A DNA stretch of 64,000 nucleotides from Bradyrhizobium sp. SZCCHNS1050 (GCF_032484785.1 NZ_JAUETR010000002.1:372001-436000), one strand, 5' to 3'; shown: positions 1 to 9,805, counted from the first letter of the stretch. Notes: generated from the sequence alone by a model not told the origin. A program made the numbers and translations.

Positions 1-798
1 GCCCAACTCAGGTCCCAACGTGATTCTATATTCCGCTGAATTGATATAGAGATTGTAAAAGATCTGCTGGCCGGTGTAGCTCGGTTTGGTAGCTTGCCCC
101 TTCTCGAACATTTCATAGCGCTGGAGGCCGTAGAGCCCGGTGATAGACAGAAAAATGACTATGTTCGCTACGTAGTGCCGAATTGGTACTCTGCGTACGA
201 GGTAGGCAGTGAGGAGCAGGACGGGAAAAAGCAGATTGCCGGCTGGCCGAACCACTGATGCGCCGAGGATCGCAAAGGTCAATGCGTAGAGAGTCGCTGG
301 GTGTCCTCGCACTGCGAAACGAGCGAACAGCCAGATATCGAGCACGCTGACGAATACGTACGCTTGATCATGGTGAACCCACTTCACAAAAAGAACCGGC
401 GTCAGCGTAGCTGCCGCAACCACACCGACTACGTAGGCCCACGTTTCCGAAGCGTCGCGCAGGGTGGCGTAAATCATGACCGGCATGCTGATCGCCATCA
501 AACTCTGAATGATGGTGATACCGATCAGCGATTTGAAATAGAACAATCCACTGCCTATCAGCAGGAGCGGATATCCGATCTCGCGCGATGCCGTGCCCAC
601 GTCCGGCCGCGATGTACCTTGCATGAAGGCAATCGCGTATTGGACGAAATCGCCGGCACCGCCAGGAACGCAATACAGCGCCGTCCAAAGGAAAAACGCT
701 TGAACGATGGCTGAGACGAACAGGATCTGGATAGCAGGGTGAACGACTCGAAACCGAAGGTTCGAAGCGCGGCGTGTGGTGCTACTGGCTGCCAGCAT
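1..798 (-). CDS. Integral membrane protein, GT-C glycosyltransferase-like (3' end outside window)
   Basis: Reading the minus strand from the ATG at 798 gives 266 uninterrupted codons that run off the left edge, so the C-terminus is missing. A GTG at 813 in the same frame has a better-placed GGA-type ribosome site and may be the true start. The protein begins with a short basic tail, then a hydrophobic helix (about residues 22-40), a loop with a GYPLLL motif near residue 74, and several further membrane helices. A loop carrying a 'GYP' motif after the first helix is common in polyprenyl-phosphate-dependent GT-C transferases, so an inner-membrane glycosyltransferase role is inferred. No catalytic DE motif is visible in the part present, and a plain multi-pass protein of unknown function is possible. 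Codon use is less GC-biased than in the neighbours. Confidence 0.6.
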   Translation of the reverse strand, partial: MLAASSTTRRASNLRFRVVHPAIQILFVSAIVQAFFLWTALYCVPGGAGDFVQYAIAFMQGTSRPDVGTASREIGYPLLLIGSGLFYFKSLIGITIIQSLMAISMPVMIYATLRDASETWAYVVGVVAAATLTPVLFVKWVHHDQAYVFVSVLDIWLFARFAVRGHPATLYALTFAILGASVVRPAGNLLFPVLLLTAYLVRRVPIRHYVANIVIFLSITGLYGLQRYEMFEKGQATKPSYTGQQIFYNLYINSAEYRITLGPELG

Positions 799-979
799 TG
801 ATTGCTCAGGCACGTCGCGTTCCAAATTCAATTGATATTCAAGAAGATGATCTCTATTGCTAGTAGCTCAAGTTTTCAACAACCATCTAGTGTTGAGCGC
901 GCGGGCACCGGACGAATGTGCCTCGACCGTAGTAAACTTGCGTAGATGCCATTGGACCGGGGAGCGTCCGGCCGGACCA

Positions 980-1265
980 TCAGGCCAGCGTCTCATCATT
1001 CCGCGCGCCGCGCGCGACAATATAGAGCGCTTCATCAGGCAGGGGCCGCTGCAGGGCTTTTGCCTCGTCCCAAGGCGCGCGCATCCATGCATCGTGCTCC
1101 TCGGCCGTCGTGAGGATAACCGGCATGGCCTTGGGATGGATGGCGGCGACGATTGCGTTCGGCTCGGTGGTCAGGAAGCCGTAGACGTCGCAGGTGATCT
1201 CGCCTTCCTTTGACCTTGCGGACCGAGGTCCAGCTGGTCCACAGGACGGCAAAGCAGAGCCGGGG
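980..1265 (-). pseudogene. SRAP (YedK/HMCES-type) peptidase remnant
   Basis: The minus strand encodes the C-terminal part of an SOS response-associated peptidase: a CFAVLWTSW stretch, then [19 protein letters not shown] and LQRPLPD, all hallmark SRAP sequences. The family binds abasic sites in single-stranded DNA through an N-terminal Cys2. Two lesions are visible. The N-terminal half with that cysteine is absent upstream of about 1265, and the remaining coding sequence is split between two frames by what looks like a single extra G near 1209 (KVK must be joined to EGEIT). The product cannot be functional. An intact copy probably exists elsewhere in the genome, but this cannot be seen here. 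Confidence 0.72.
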
Positions 1266-1364
1266 ATGCGCGGGGACATATCCCATTGATTCCCGAGAAC
1301 CGCGCGCAAGTGAAGCCGCTAGGTCTGGGGCCTGCCGGCGGGGTGGCCGCAAGCGGGGAACCGA

Positions 1365-1628
1365 TCAAGCGAGCAACGTCTTCCCGGCCTCTGTCAATCG
1401 CACATAGGTGCCACTCTCATGCAGCCAAAGCCAGCCACGGGCGACCGCCAAATCGAGGCCGGCCTTGTACTCGGCGGGCGCGGCTTTCAGATCGGCCAGC
1501 ATGGGCCAGTTGATCTTCTCGATGAAGATGCGGCCGTCCTGCACCGGATCGATGCCAGCAGAGATCCGGACCAGTTCGCGCGCGGCGACTTCGGGATCGG
1601 CATAACGGCTGGGCGTGATGAATTTCAT
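1365..1628 (-). CDS. Small hypothetical protein, 87 aa
   Basis: An ATG at 1628 opens an 87-residue frame ending in TGA. The sequence (start MKFITPSRYADPEVAAREL, middle GRIFIEKINWPML, end RLTEAGKTLLA) has balanced amphipathic composition, high third-position GC and a short winged-helix-like ending (GWLWLHESGTYVRLTEAG). It therefore looks like a real protein, although I assign no function. It lies just upstream of the SRAP remnant on the same strand. The ending suggests a helix-turn-helix/winged-helix wing, which is an impression only. Confidence 0.6.
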   Translation of the reverse strand: MKFITPSRYADPEVAARELVRISAGIDPVQDGRIFIEKINWPMLADLKAAPAEYKAGLDLAVARGWLWLHESGTYVRLTEAGKTLLA

Positions 1629-1815
1629 CGGTGGATCTCTAAACGGGCATTTGGGGCCAAAGGAGTCCGGGGTTTTGTCCGGGACTTTTCGTCCGTACCA
1701 GTCCCGGACTGGCTGCTTTGATCCCTATTTGTTTTACGGCTGAGCACCAAGGACTTTGATCGGGAAAGCTAGGAAAGCGCTTTGATTTAAAGGGATTTTG
1801 CACAAGAGGGCGTGG

Positions 1816-1889
1816 CGATCCCAGCAGGACTCGAACCTGCAACCCGCGGAGTAGAAATCCGCTACTCTATCCAGTTGAGCTATGGGACC
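1816..1889 (-). tRNA. tRNA-Arg (anticodon UCU)
   Basis: On the minus strand a full cloverleaf is readable. The acceptor arms GGTCCCA and TGGGATC pair with one G-T, the D arm follows, and the anticodon stem GCGGA/TCCGC encloses the loop TTTCTAC, giving anticodon UCU. The T arm contains GGTTCGAGTCC. The discriminator is G, and CCA is encoded at 1813-1815. It decodes AGA codons, which are rare in the resident genes but frequent in the reverse transcriptase gene at 37.4 kb. Confidence 0.95.
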
Positions 1890-2363
1890 GGCGTCGCGAG
1901 ACGAATATCGCCCGGTGACCATCCCAAGATGAACGTCCGGAGGATGAGCGTCATGGGATAGGTGCCGGGGGCAAAGCCCGGCCGGCGCGCTTTCCATAGC
2001 ACGGGTCATATGAAAAATCTTCCGTTTCGCCAAGAGCGGCCGAACCCGACGGAGGCCCGGCGAGACCAAGCGGAGGCGGAGGTGGGTCTATCGCCCCATT
2101 TGCGCGTCAGCGGCGCCGGATCGACGGCCGCCGCGGCTTGTCTGTATGCCATGTCCTGTGAATTGCCCGTTGATGAACAGATTTTCCTGTCGCATGTGCG
2201 TGCCGATGGTCGCGCCTGGGACGGGCCGCTCGCCGGTCCGCTGCAACCTTTGCCATCAGTCCGTCACCATTTCGCGTCCATTCTCGCCACGAATCGGCCA
2301 AACACGGACATCTCTCCGCGTGTCCGGAACAGCCGCCCCAATCGCCGTCCAAGGAGCTGCCCC
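1890..2363. other. Intergenic stretch with no recognised gene
   Basis: The region lies between tRNA-Arg and the macroglobulin gene. A plus-strand frame is open through it and joins the macroglobulin frame, but its translation is arginine/proline-rich with no homology I recognise, and the strong AAGGAG ribosome site sits at 2351, just before the real start. I see no RNA gene or repeat. It presumably holds the promoters of the tRNA (minus strand) and of the macroglobulin operon. Confidence 0.5.
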
Positions 2364-5300
2364 ATGATCGGTCTGGTTCGCGCCGCCGTCCTCTGCGCCA
2401 TCATGGCGCTCGGTCTTGCTTCTGCCCACGCCGCCGACAAGGCGTTCAAGCGCGACGACCTCGCCGATGCCGCGATCAAGCTGGAGGCGCAGATCAAGAG
2501 CGAGGCGGGGGCGGTGAACAAGCCGCTGGCGACGCTTCGCACCGATGCCGACGCGGCGCTGCGGCGGAACGACCTACGGACCGGCCTGCAGATCCTCGGG
2601 CAGATCGCGACCGCTGCGCCGGATGATTCCGGTAACTGGCTGCGGCTGGCGCACACCGTGCTCAACCAGATCAAGCCGATCAATCCGTCGGAGCAGACCT
2701 TCCTCCTGGAGCGGGCCTCGACGGCGGCCTACATCGCCTATCAGCGCGCCGGAAATGCCGGCGAGGAGGCGGATGCGCTGGCCGTGCTCGGCAAGACCAT
2801 GGCCGAGCGCAAGCTGTGGCGGCCAGCGCTGGATACGCTCAGGATGTCGCTCGAGCTGCGTGAGGTGGCCGATGTCCGTGGGCAGTATGAGCGGATGCGC
2901 GACGAGCACGGCTTCAAGCTGCTCGACTACACCGTGGATTCGGACTCGGCGAGCCCGCGCGCCTGCTTCCAGTTCTCCGAGGATCTCGCCAAGCGCACCG
3001 ACTTCTCGCCGTTCGTGGCCCAGGCCGGCAATGACAAGCCGGCGCTGACCTCGGAGGACAAGCAGCTCTGCGTCGAGGGTCTCAAGCACGGCGAGCGCTA
3101 CAACATCAATCTGCGCGCCGGGCTGCCGTCGGGCGTCAAGGAGAGCCTGCCGAAATCGGCCGAGTTCAACATCTATGTTCGCGACCGCAAGCCGTTCGTG
3201 CGCTTCACCGGCAAGGCCTATGTGCTGCCGCGCATCGGGCAGAAGGGCATTCCGCTGGTCAGCGTCAACACGCCGGCGGTCACCGTCAACGTGTTCCGGA
3301 TCGGCGACCGCAATTTGATCAACACCGTCATCGACAGCGACTTCCAGCGGCCGCTGTCGAGCTATCAGCTCACCGATCTCGGCAATGAGCGCGGCATGAA
3401 GGTGTGGAGCGGCGAGCTGTCGACCGCGATGACCCTGAACCAGGACGTCACCACGGCCTTCCCGGTCGATCAGGCGCTGAGCGACATGCAGCCCGGCGTG
3501 TATGTGATGACGGCGGCCCCGAAGGGGCCGACGAGCGGCAATGACGAGGACGGCGGCCAACTCGCGACGCAATGGTTCATCGTCTCCGATCTCGGAGTCG
3601 CCGCGTTCTCCGGCAATGACGGCATTCACGTGTTCGTCAATTCGCTGGCCTCGACTGATCCGGTCGCGCGCGCCGAGGTGCGGCTGGTGGCGCGCAACAA
3701 CGAGATCCTCGCGACGCGCAAGACCGACGACGCCGGCCACGTGCTGTTCGAGACGGGCCTGGCGCGTGGCGAGGGCGGGCTGTCGCCGGCGATGCTGACC
3801 GTGTCGGGCGAGAAGACCGACTATGCCTTCCTCAGCCTGAAGACGTCAGCCTTCGACCTGTCCGATCGCGGCGTCGCCGGGCGCGAAGCGCCCACGGGGC
3901 CGGACGCTTTCGTCTATTCCGAGCGCGGCGTCTACCGCTCCAACGAGACGGTCTACCTCACCGCGCTGCTGCGCGACGGCAAGGGCAATGCCATGACCGG
4001 CACGCCGCTGACGCTGGTCGTCGAGCGTCCCGACGGCGTCGAGTTTCGCCGCGCGGTGCTGCCGGACCAGGGCGCCGGCGGCCGTTCGTTCAGCGTGGCG
4101 CTGAACTCGGCGGTGCCGACCGGCACCTACCGCGTGCGCGCCTTCACCGACCCAAAGGGGACGGCGGTCGGCGAGACCACCTTCATGGTCGAGGATTACG
4201 TCCCCGAGCGGCTGGAATTCGATTTGAGCTCCAAGGACAAGCAGATCAAGGCTGAGACTCCGGTGGAGGTGAAGGTCGACGGCCATTTCCTCTACGGTGC
4301 GCCGGCCTCCGGCCTGCAGCTCGAGGGCGACCTGCTGGTGACGACCGCGCCCGAGCGGCCGGGGTTCCCGGGCTACCAGTTCGGCGTCGCCGACGAGGAG
4401 AGCGCCTCCAACGAGCGCTCCCCGATCGAAGGCATGCCGGAAACGGACGAGAAGGGGGCGGCGACGTTCCCGGTGAGCCTGCCCAAGCCGCCGTCCTCCA
4501 GCCGGCCGCAGGAGGCGCAGATCTATGTGCGCCTGGCTGAGACCGGCGGCCGCGCCGTCGAGCGCAAGCTGGTGCTCCCCGTGGCGCCCAAGGCGGCGCA
4601 GATCGGCATCAAGCCGTCGTTCTCCGGCAAGAGCGTCGGCGAGGGCGACAAGGCCGAGTTCGACGTCGTGTTCGTCTCGCCGGAGGGCAAGACGCTGGCG
4701 CGAAGCGGGCTGCGCTATGAGCTGCTGAAGATCGAGTCGCGCTACCAGTGGTACCGGCAGAACTCCTATTGGGAGTATGAGCCGGTGAAATCGACGCGGC
4801 GCGTCGGCGACGGCGACGTCACGATATCAGCCAACAAGCCGGCGCGGCTGAGCTTCCAGCCGGAGGCCGGGCGCTATCGCCTCGACGTCAAGTCGGCGGA
4901 TGCCGACGGCCCGGTGACGTCGCTGCAGTTCGATGTCGGCTGGTACACCGACGGCAGCGCCGACACGCCGGATCTCTTGGAGACCTCGCTCGACAAGCCG
5001 CAATACCAGTCCGGCGAGAGCATGATCGTGACGGTCAATGCGCGCACTGCCGGCAAGCTGACGGTCAACGTGCTCGGCGACCGGCTACTGACGACGCAGA
5101 CCACCGAGGTCAAGGAAGGTACCAACCAAGTCAAGCTTGCGGTCGGCAAGGATTGGGGCACCGGCGCCTACGTCGTCACGACGCTGCGCCGTCCGCTCGA
5201 TGCGTCCGCGCAGCGCATGCCGGGCCGCGCGCTCGGCGTCGCCTGGTTCGGCATCGACAAATCAGCGCGCACGCTCAACGTGGCTCTGACGCCGCCTGCG

Positions 5301-7580
5301 CTGGTACGTCCGGGCTCGGCGTTGAAGATTCCGGTCAAGGTCGGTGGGCTCAATCCCGGCGAGGACGCCAAGATCGTGATCGCGGCGGTCGATGTCGGCA
5401 TTCTCAACCTCACCAACTACAAGCCGCCGGCGCCCGACGATTACTATCTCGGCCAGCGCCAGCTCTCCGCGGAGATCCGCGACCTCTATGGCCAGCTGAT
5501 CGACGGCATGCAGGGCACGCGCGGCCAGATCCGCTCGGGCGGTGACAGTGGCGGAGCCGAGCTGCAGGGCTCGCCGCCAACGCAGAAGCCGCTGGCGCTG
5601 TATTCGGGCATCGTGACCGTCGGGCCCGATGGCACCGCCGAGGTCAGCTTCGATATCCCGGAGTTCGCAGGAACTGCGCGGGTGATGGCGGTCGCATGGA
5701 GCGCCACGAAAGTCGGCCGGGCGAATGTCGACGTCACCGTGCGCGATCCGGTGGTGTTGACCGCGACCTTGCCGCGCTTTTTGCTGAGCGGCGACCGCGG
5801 CACGCTGTCGTTCGACCTCGATAACGTCGAGGGCGCGCCCGGCGACTATGTCGTCGGCGTCAAGGCCAGCGGCCCGGTCAAGGTCTCCGGCAATGCCAAC
5901 GTCACGCTGAAGCTCGCCGCCAAGCAGCGGGCGTCGTCGACGCTGCCGCTGGATGCCAGCGGCACCGGTACGGCGCAGCTCGACGTCGATATCAAGGGCC
6001 CCAACGGGCTGGCGCTGGCGCGGCACTATCAGCTCGACGTCAAGCCGGCGACCCAGGTGCTGGCGCGGCGCTCGATCCGCACGCTCGCGAAGGGCGAGAG
6101 CCTGACGCTGACATCGGACATGTTCAATGATCTCGTGGCGGGCACCGGTACGGTGTCGCTGTCGGCGGGACTGTCGACCGCGCTCGATGCGGCGACCATC
6201 CTCAAGGCGCTCGACCGCTATCCGCATGGCTGCTCGGAGCAGATCACCAGCCGCGCGATGCCGCTGCTCTATGTCAACGAGCTCGCAGCCGGCGCGCATC
6301 TCGCGATGGACACCGAGGTCGACCAGCGCATCCGCGACTCGATCGACCGCTTGCTGGCGCGTCAGGGCTCCAACGGCTCGTTCGGCCTGTGGTCGGCCGG
6401 CGGCGACGATCCCTGGCTCGATGCCTACGTGACGGATTTCCTGACCCGCGCCCGCGAAAAGGGCTTTGCCGTGCCGGACGTGCTGTTCAAGAGCGCGCTC
6501 GACCGCGTCAGAAACTCGGTGGTCAATGCCGAGGAGCCGGAGAAGAGCGGCGGCCGCGATCTCGCCTACGGCCTCTACGTGCTCGCGCGCAACGGCGCGG
6601 CGCCGATCGGCGACCTGCGCTATCTCGCCGACACCAAGCTCGGCAATCTCGCAACTCCAATTGCCAAGGCGCAGCTCGCCGCGGCGCTCGCGCTGGTCGG
6701 CGACCGCGCCCGCGCCGAGCGGGTCTATGCGGCAGCCGCCGACAGCCTCGCGCCGAAGCCGGTGCTGGTGTTCGGCCGCACCGATTACGGCTCCGACCTG
6801 CGTGATGCGGCGGCATTGGTGTCACTGGCCGGCGAAGGCAATGCGCCGCGCGCGACGCTGACGCAGGCGGTGACCCGCGTCGAGGCAGCGCGTGGCCTGA
6901 CGCCGTACACCTCGACGCAGGAGAATGCGTGGATGGTGCTGGCGGCGCGTGCGCTCGCCAAGGAGACGCTGACGCTCGATGTCAACGGGCAGGCGGTGAA
7001 GCAGGCGCTGTACCGCAGCTACAAGGCGGCTGAGCTCTCGGGCCAGCCGCTGAAGATCACCAACACCGGTGATGCGCCGGTGCAGGCGGTGGTCTCCGTC
7101 TCCGGCTCGCCGCTGACGCCGGAGCCGGCGGCATCGAACGGCTTCAAGATCGAGCGTGGCTACTACACGCTCGACGGCAAGCCGGCCGATATCAGAACCG
7201 CGAAGCAGAACGACCGTTTCGCTGTCGTGCTGAAGGTCACCGAGGCCAAGCCGGAATACGGGCACATCATGGTGTCCGACTATCTACCGGCGGGGCTGGA
7301 GATCGACAATCCGCATCTGGTGTCGTCGGGCGACAGCGGCACGCTGGACTGGATCGAGGACGGCCAGGAACCGGTCAATACCGAGTTCCGCGACGACCGC
7401 TTCACCGCCGCGCTCGACCGCGCCGCGGATTCCAAGTCCGTGTTCACGGTCGCCTATGTGGTGCGGGCGGTGTCGCCGGGCAAATACGTGCTGCCACAGG
7501 CCTATGTCGAAGACATGTACAATCCCTCACGCTATGGTCGGACCGGTACGGGCTCCGTGGAGGTCCGCGCGGCGAAATGA
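2364..7580 (+). CDS. yfhM: Bacterial alpha-2-macroglobulin family protein
   Basis: This is a 1738-residue exported protease trap of the envelope. The start ATG at 2364 lies 7 bases after AAGGAG and opens a typical signal peptide (MIGLVRAAVLCAIMALGLASAHA, cleaved before ADKAF). Repeated MG-type beta domains fill the first two thirds. The bait-like region lies around residues 1000-1080. The thioester motif GCSEQ is intact with Cys near residue 1290, followed by an alpha-helical TED domain. A C-terminal receptor-binding-like domain contains the YLPAGLEIDNP motif. It is followed immediately by pbpC with a 4-base ATGA overlap, the arrangement known in many Gram-negatives, where the trap is thought to guard the periplasm when peptidoglycan is breached. 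Unlike E. coli YfhM I see no lipobox at the signal peptide, so it may be soluble in the periplasm. The symbol is given by family only. Confidence 0.93.
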   Translation: MIGLVRAAVLCAIMALGLASAHAADKAFKRDDLADAAIKLEAQIKSEAGAVNKPLATLRTDADAALRRNDLRTGLQILGQIATAAPDDSGNWLRLAHTVLNQIKPINPSEQTFLLERASTAAYIAYQRAGNAGEEADALAVLGKTMAERKLWRPALDTLRMSLELREVADVRGQYERMRDEHGFKLLDYTVDSDSASPRACFQFSEDLAKRTDFSPFVAQAGNDKPALTSEDKQLCVEGLKHGERYNINLRAGLPSGVKESLPKSAEFNIYVRDRKPFVRFTGKAYVLPRIGQKGIPLVSVNTPAVTVNVFRIGDRNLINTVIDSDFQRPLSSYQLTDLGNERGMKVWSGELSTAMTLNQDVTTAFPVDQALSDMQPGVYVMTAAPKGPTSGNDEDGGQLATQWFIVSDLGVAAFSGNDGIHVFVNSLASTDPVARAEVRLVARNNEILATRKTDDAGHVLFETGLARGEGGLSPAMLTVSGEKTDYAFLSLKTSAFDLSDRGVAGREAPTGPDAFVYSERGVYRSNETVYLTALLRDGKGNAMTGTPLTLVVERPDGVEFRRAVLPDQGAGGRSFSVALNSAVPTGTYRVRAFTDPKGTAVGETTFMVEDYVPERLEFDLSSKDKQIKAETPVEVKVDGHFLYGAPASGLQLEGDLLVTTAPERPGFPGYQFGVADEESASNERSPIEGMPETDEKGAATFPVSLPKPPSSSRPQEAQIYVRLAETGGRAVERKLVLPVAPKAAQIGIKPSFSGKSVGEGDKAEFDVVFVSPEGKTLARSGLRYELLKIESRYQWYRQNSYWEYEPVKSTRRVGDGDVTISANKPARLSFQPEAGRYRLDVKSADADGPVTSLQFDVGWYTDGSADTPDLLETSLDKPQYQSGESMIVTVNARTAGKLTVNVLGDRLLTTQTTEVKEGTNQVKLAVGKDWGTGAYVVTTLRRPLDASAQRMPGRALGVAWFGIDKSARTLNVALTPPALVRPGSALKIPVKVGGLNPGEDAKIVIAAVDVGILNLTNYKPPAPDDYYLGQRQLSAEIRDLYGQLIDGMQGTRGQIRSGGDSGGAELQGSPPTQKPLALYSGIVTVGPDGTAEVSFDIPEFAGTARVMAVAWSATKVGRANVDVTVRDPVVLTATLPRFLLSGDRGTLSFDLDNVEGAPGDYVVGVKASGPVKVSGNANVTLKLAAKQRASSTLPLDASGTGTAQLDVDIKGPNGLALARHYQLDVKPATQVLARRSIRTLAKGESLTLTSDMFNDLVAGTGTVSLSAGLSTALDAATILKALDRYPHGCSEQITSRAMPLLYVNELAAGAHLAMDTEVDQRIRDSIDRLLARQGSNGSFGLWSAGGDDPWLDAYVTDFLTRAREKGFAVPDVLFKSALDRVRNSVVNAEEPEKSGGRDLAYGLYVLARNGAAPIGDLRYLADTKLGNLATPIAKAQLAAALALVGDRARAERVYAAAADSLAPKPVLVFGRTDYGSDLRDAAALVSLAGEGNAPRATLTQAVTRVEAARGLTPYTSTQENAWMVLAARALAKETLTLDVNGQAVKQALYRSYKAAELSGQPLKITNTGDAPVQAVVSVSGSPLTPEPAASNGFKIERGYYTLDGKPADIRTAKQNDRFAVVLKVTEAKPEYGHIMVSDYLPAGLEIDNPHLVSSGDSGTLDWIEDGQEPVNTEFRDDRFTAALDRAADSKSVFTVAYVVRAVSPGKYVLPQAYVEDMYNPSRYGRTGTGSVEVRAAK

Positions 7581-9805
7581 GCGAGGGTGGAACGAGTGAT
7601 CGTGAGTTGGGTGGCCGGACGGTGCCGCACACTCCGTCATGCCCAGGCTTGACCCGGGCATCCATCGCTCGCGGCGACGAAGGCGCGGCTGGCCGGGACA
7701 AGCCCGGCCATGACCCGAGGAGATGGCGGAGCGTCAAACGGCCGCTCGCGGGCGCGCTGTTCTTGTTCGTCGCAGTCATCCTTGCCTTCACCGCCTACAC
7801 CATCTCCCTCGGCCCCCTGCCGCTGCGCGAGGCCAAAGCCGTGTCCACCAACGTCGTCGACCGCCACGGCAAGCTGCTGCGCGCCTATGCGATGGCGGAT
7901 GGGCGCTGGCGGCTGCCGGTCAGCGCGAAGAAGGACGTCGATCCGACCTATTTGAAACTGCTGTTCGCCTATGAGGACCAGCGCTTCTACGACCATCACG
8001 GCGTCGACCCCCGCGCGCTGGCGCGCGCCACGATCCAGCTCGGCGCGCACGGCCACATCGTGTCGGGCGGCTCGACCATCACGATGCAGCTGGCGCGGCT
8101 GCTCGAGCCCAGGCGGCAGCGCTCGCTGCACGCCAAGCTCAGGCAGATCGTGCGCGCGCTCGAGCTCGAGCGAGAGCTGAGCAAGGACGAGATCCTCGAT
8201 CTCTACCTGACGCTCGCGCCCTATGGCGGCAATCTCGAAGGCATCCGTGCCGCCTCGATCGCGTATTTCGGCAAGGAGCCGAAGCGGCTGTCACTGGCGG
8301 AAGCGGCACTCTTGGTGGCGCTGCCGCAGTCGCCGGAGACGCGGCGGCTCGACCGGCATCCGGAGGCCGCTCGACGCGGCCGCGACCGCGTTCTCGACCG
8401 CATGGTGTCGGAGAACGTGATCTCCGCCGAGGACGCGGCGCAGGCGAAGGCGCAAGCCGTGCCGGCCTTCCGCCAGCCGATGCCGATCCTGGCGCCGCAT
8501 GCTGCCGACCAGGCCTCGGCGACCGTCAAGGATCAGCCGATCATCCGCCTTACGCTGGATGCCTCGCTGCAGAAGGTGCTGGAGCCGCTGGCGCGCGATC
8601 GCGCCATCGCATTGGGACCGAACGTCTCGGTCGGCATCATCGTGGTCGACAATGACAGCGGCGACGTGCTCGCCCATGTCGGATCGGCCGACTATTTCGA
8701 CGAGAAGCGGGCAGGGCAGGTCGACATGACCCGCGCGGTGCGTTCGCCAGGATCGACCCTGAAGCCGTTCATATATGGGCTCGCCTTCGAGGACGGCTTC
8801 GTGCACCCGGAGAGCCTCATCGAGGACCGCCCGGTGCGCTTCGGCTCCTACGCGCCGGAAAATTTCGACATGACGTTCCAGGGCACGGTGCCGGTGCGCA
8901 AGGCGCTGCAACTGTCCCTGAACGTTCCCGCCATCGTGCTGCTCGACCGTGTCGGCGCCAGCCGGCTGTCGTCGCGACTGAAACAGGCCGGCGGCAATTT
9001 GGTGCTGCCGAAGGACGAAGCCCCAGGCCTTGCCATGGGCCTCGGCGGCGTCGGCGTGACCCTGCAGGACCTCGCCCAGCTCTATGCCGGATTCCCGCGA
9101 CTGGGCACCACCAGGCCGATGCGTGAGATCATGACCGGGGAGGGCACCGACGATGCCCGCGAGCCGTTGCGGCTGATGGATTCGGCGGCCGCCTGGCAGG
9201 TCGGCAACGTGCTGCTGGGGACCCCGCCGCCGGAAAACGCAGCCCGCAACCGGATCGCCTTCAAGACCGGTACCAGCTACGGCTATCGCGACGCCTGGTC
9301 GGTCGGTTTCGACGGCCGCGTGACGATCGGCGTCTGGGTCGGCAGGCCCGACGGCGCGCCGGTGCCCGGCCTGATCGGGCGCGTCGCCGCGGCGCCGATC
9401 CTGTTCGACGCTTTTGCCCGCAGCGGCAAGCTGCCGGCGACACTGCCAAAGCCGCCCAAGGGTGCGCTTGTCGCCAGCAATTCAAAGTTGCCGCTGCCCC
9501 TGCGCCGGTTCCGGCCGGTCGGAGAACTGGTGCGGACCGGCGCGGAGCAGGCGCCGCACATTCAGTTCCCGCTGAACGGCTCCCGCATCGATGTCGACCG
9601 GTCCGCCGGTCCCGAGGCGTCGGTGATGCCGGTGAAAGTGTCCGGGGGCGTGCTGCCGCTGACCATGCTGGTCAATGGACTAGCCGTCGGCGAGATCGAC
9701 AGCCGGCGCCAGCGCCTGATCGATCCGCCCGGGCCCGGCTTTGCCCGCCTCACCGTGATCGATGCCACGGGCGCTGCGGACACAGTTGTGGTCAGAATCC
9801 AGTGA
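7577..9805 (+). CDS. pbpC: Penicillin-binding protein 1C, bifunctional transglycosylase/transpeptidase-like
   Basis: The 742-residue product has one membrane helix (about residues 54-72) followed by the GT51 transglycosylase domain, with catalytic Glu133 in AYEDQRFYDHHGVD and the motif GGSTITMQLARLL. The transpeptidase domain has SxxK at Ser393 (SPGSTLKPF), SLN, and KTGTSYGYRDAW. A C-terminal BiPBP_C-type domain (about 655-742) completes the PBP1C architecture. The ATG at 7577 overlaps the macroglobulin stop. Residues of roughly 20-46 are the translation of an intergenic palindromic repeat (7633-7714), so the cytoplasmic tail is odd. No ATG or GTG lies in frame between the repeat and the membrane helix, only a TTG within the helix, so either the repeat is translated or an unusual start is used. 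Acts in peptidoglycan synthesis or repair at the inner membrane. Confidence 0.93.
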   Translation: MSEGGTSDRELGGRTVPHTPSCPGLTRASIARGDEGAAGRDKPGHDPRRWRSVKRPLAGALFLFVAVILAFTAYTISLGPLPLREAKAVSTNVVDRHGKLLRAYAMADGRWRLPVSAKKDVDPTYLKLLFAYEDQRFYDHHGVDPRALARATIQLGAHGHIVSGGSTITMQLARLLEPRRQRSLHAKLRQIVRALELERELSKDEILDLYLTLAPYGGNLEGIRAASIAYFGKEPKRLSLAEAALLVALPQSPETRRLDRHPEAARRGRDRVLDRMVSENVISAEDAAQAKAQAVPAFRQPMPILAPHAADQASATVKDQPIIRLTLDASLQKVLEPLARDRAIALGPNVSVGIIVVDNDSGDVLAHVGSADYFDEKRAGQVDMTRAVRSPGSTLKPFIYGLAFEDGFVHPESLIEDRPVRFGSYAPENFDMTFQGTVPVRKALQLSLNVPAIVLLDRVGASRLSSRLKQAGGNLVLPKDEAPGLAMGLGGVGVTLQDLAQLYAGFPRLGTTRPMREIMTGEGTDDAREPLRLMDSAAAWQVGNVLLGTPPPENAARNRIAFKTGTSYGYRDAWSVGFDGRVTIGVWVGRPDGAPVPGLIGRVAAAPILFDAFARSGKLPATLPKPPKGALVASNSKLPLPLRRFRPVGELVRTGAEQAPHIQFPLNGSRIDVDRSAGPEASVMPVKVSGGVLPLTMLVNGLAVGEIDSRRQRLIDPPGPGFARLTVIDATGAADTVVVRIQ
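7633..7714. repeat. Palindromic intergenic-type repeat inserted in the 5' end of pbpC
   Basis: The outer arms GTCATG (7636) and CATGAC (7709) frame two inner palindromes, GCCC...CGGGC and GGCCGGG-acaag-CCCGGCC. Elements with this 'GGCCGGGACAAGCCCGGCCATGAC' pattern (split here only for description) are dispersed between genes of Bradyrhizobium and relatives. Here it preserves the pbpC frame and encodes peptides such as CPGLTRASIARG and GRDKPGHD. Confidence 0.8.
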
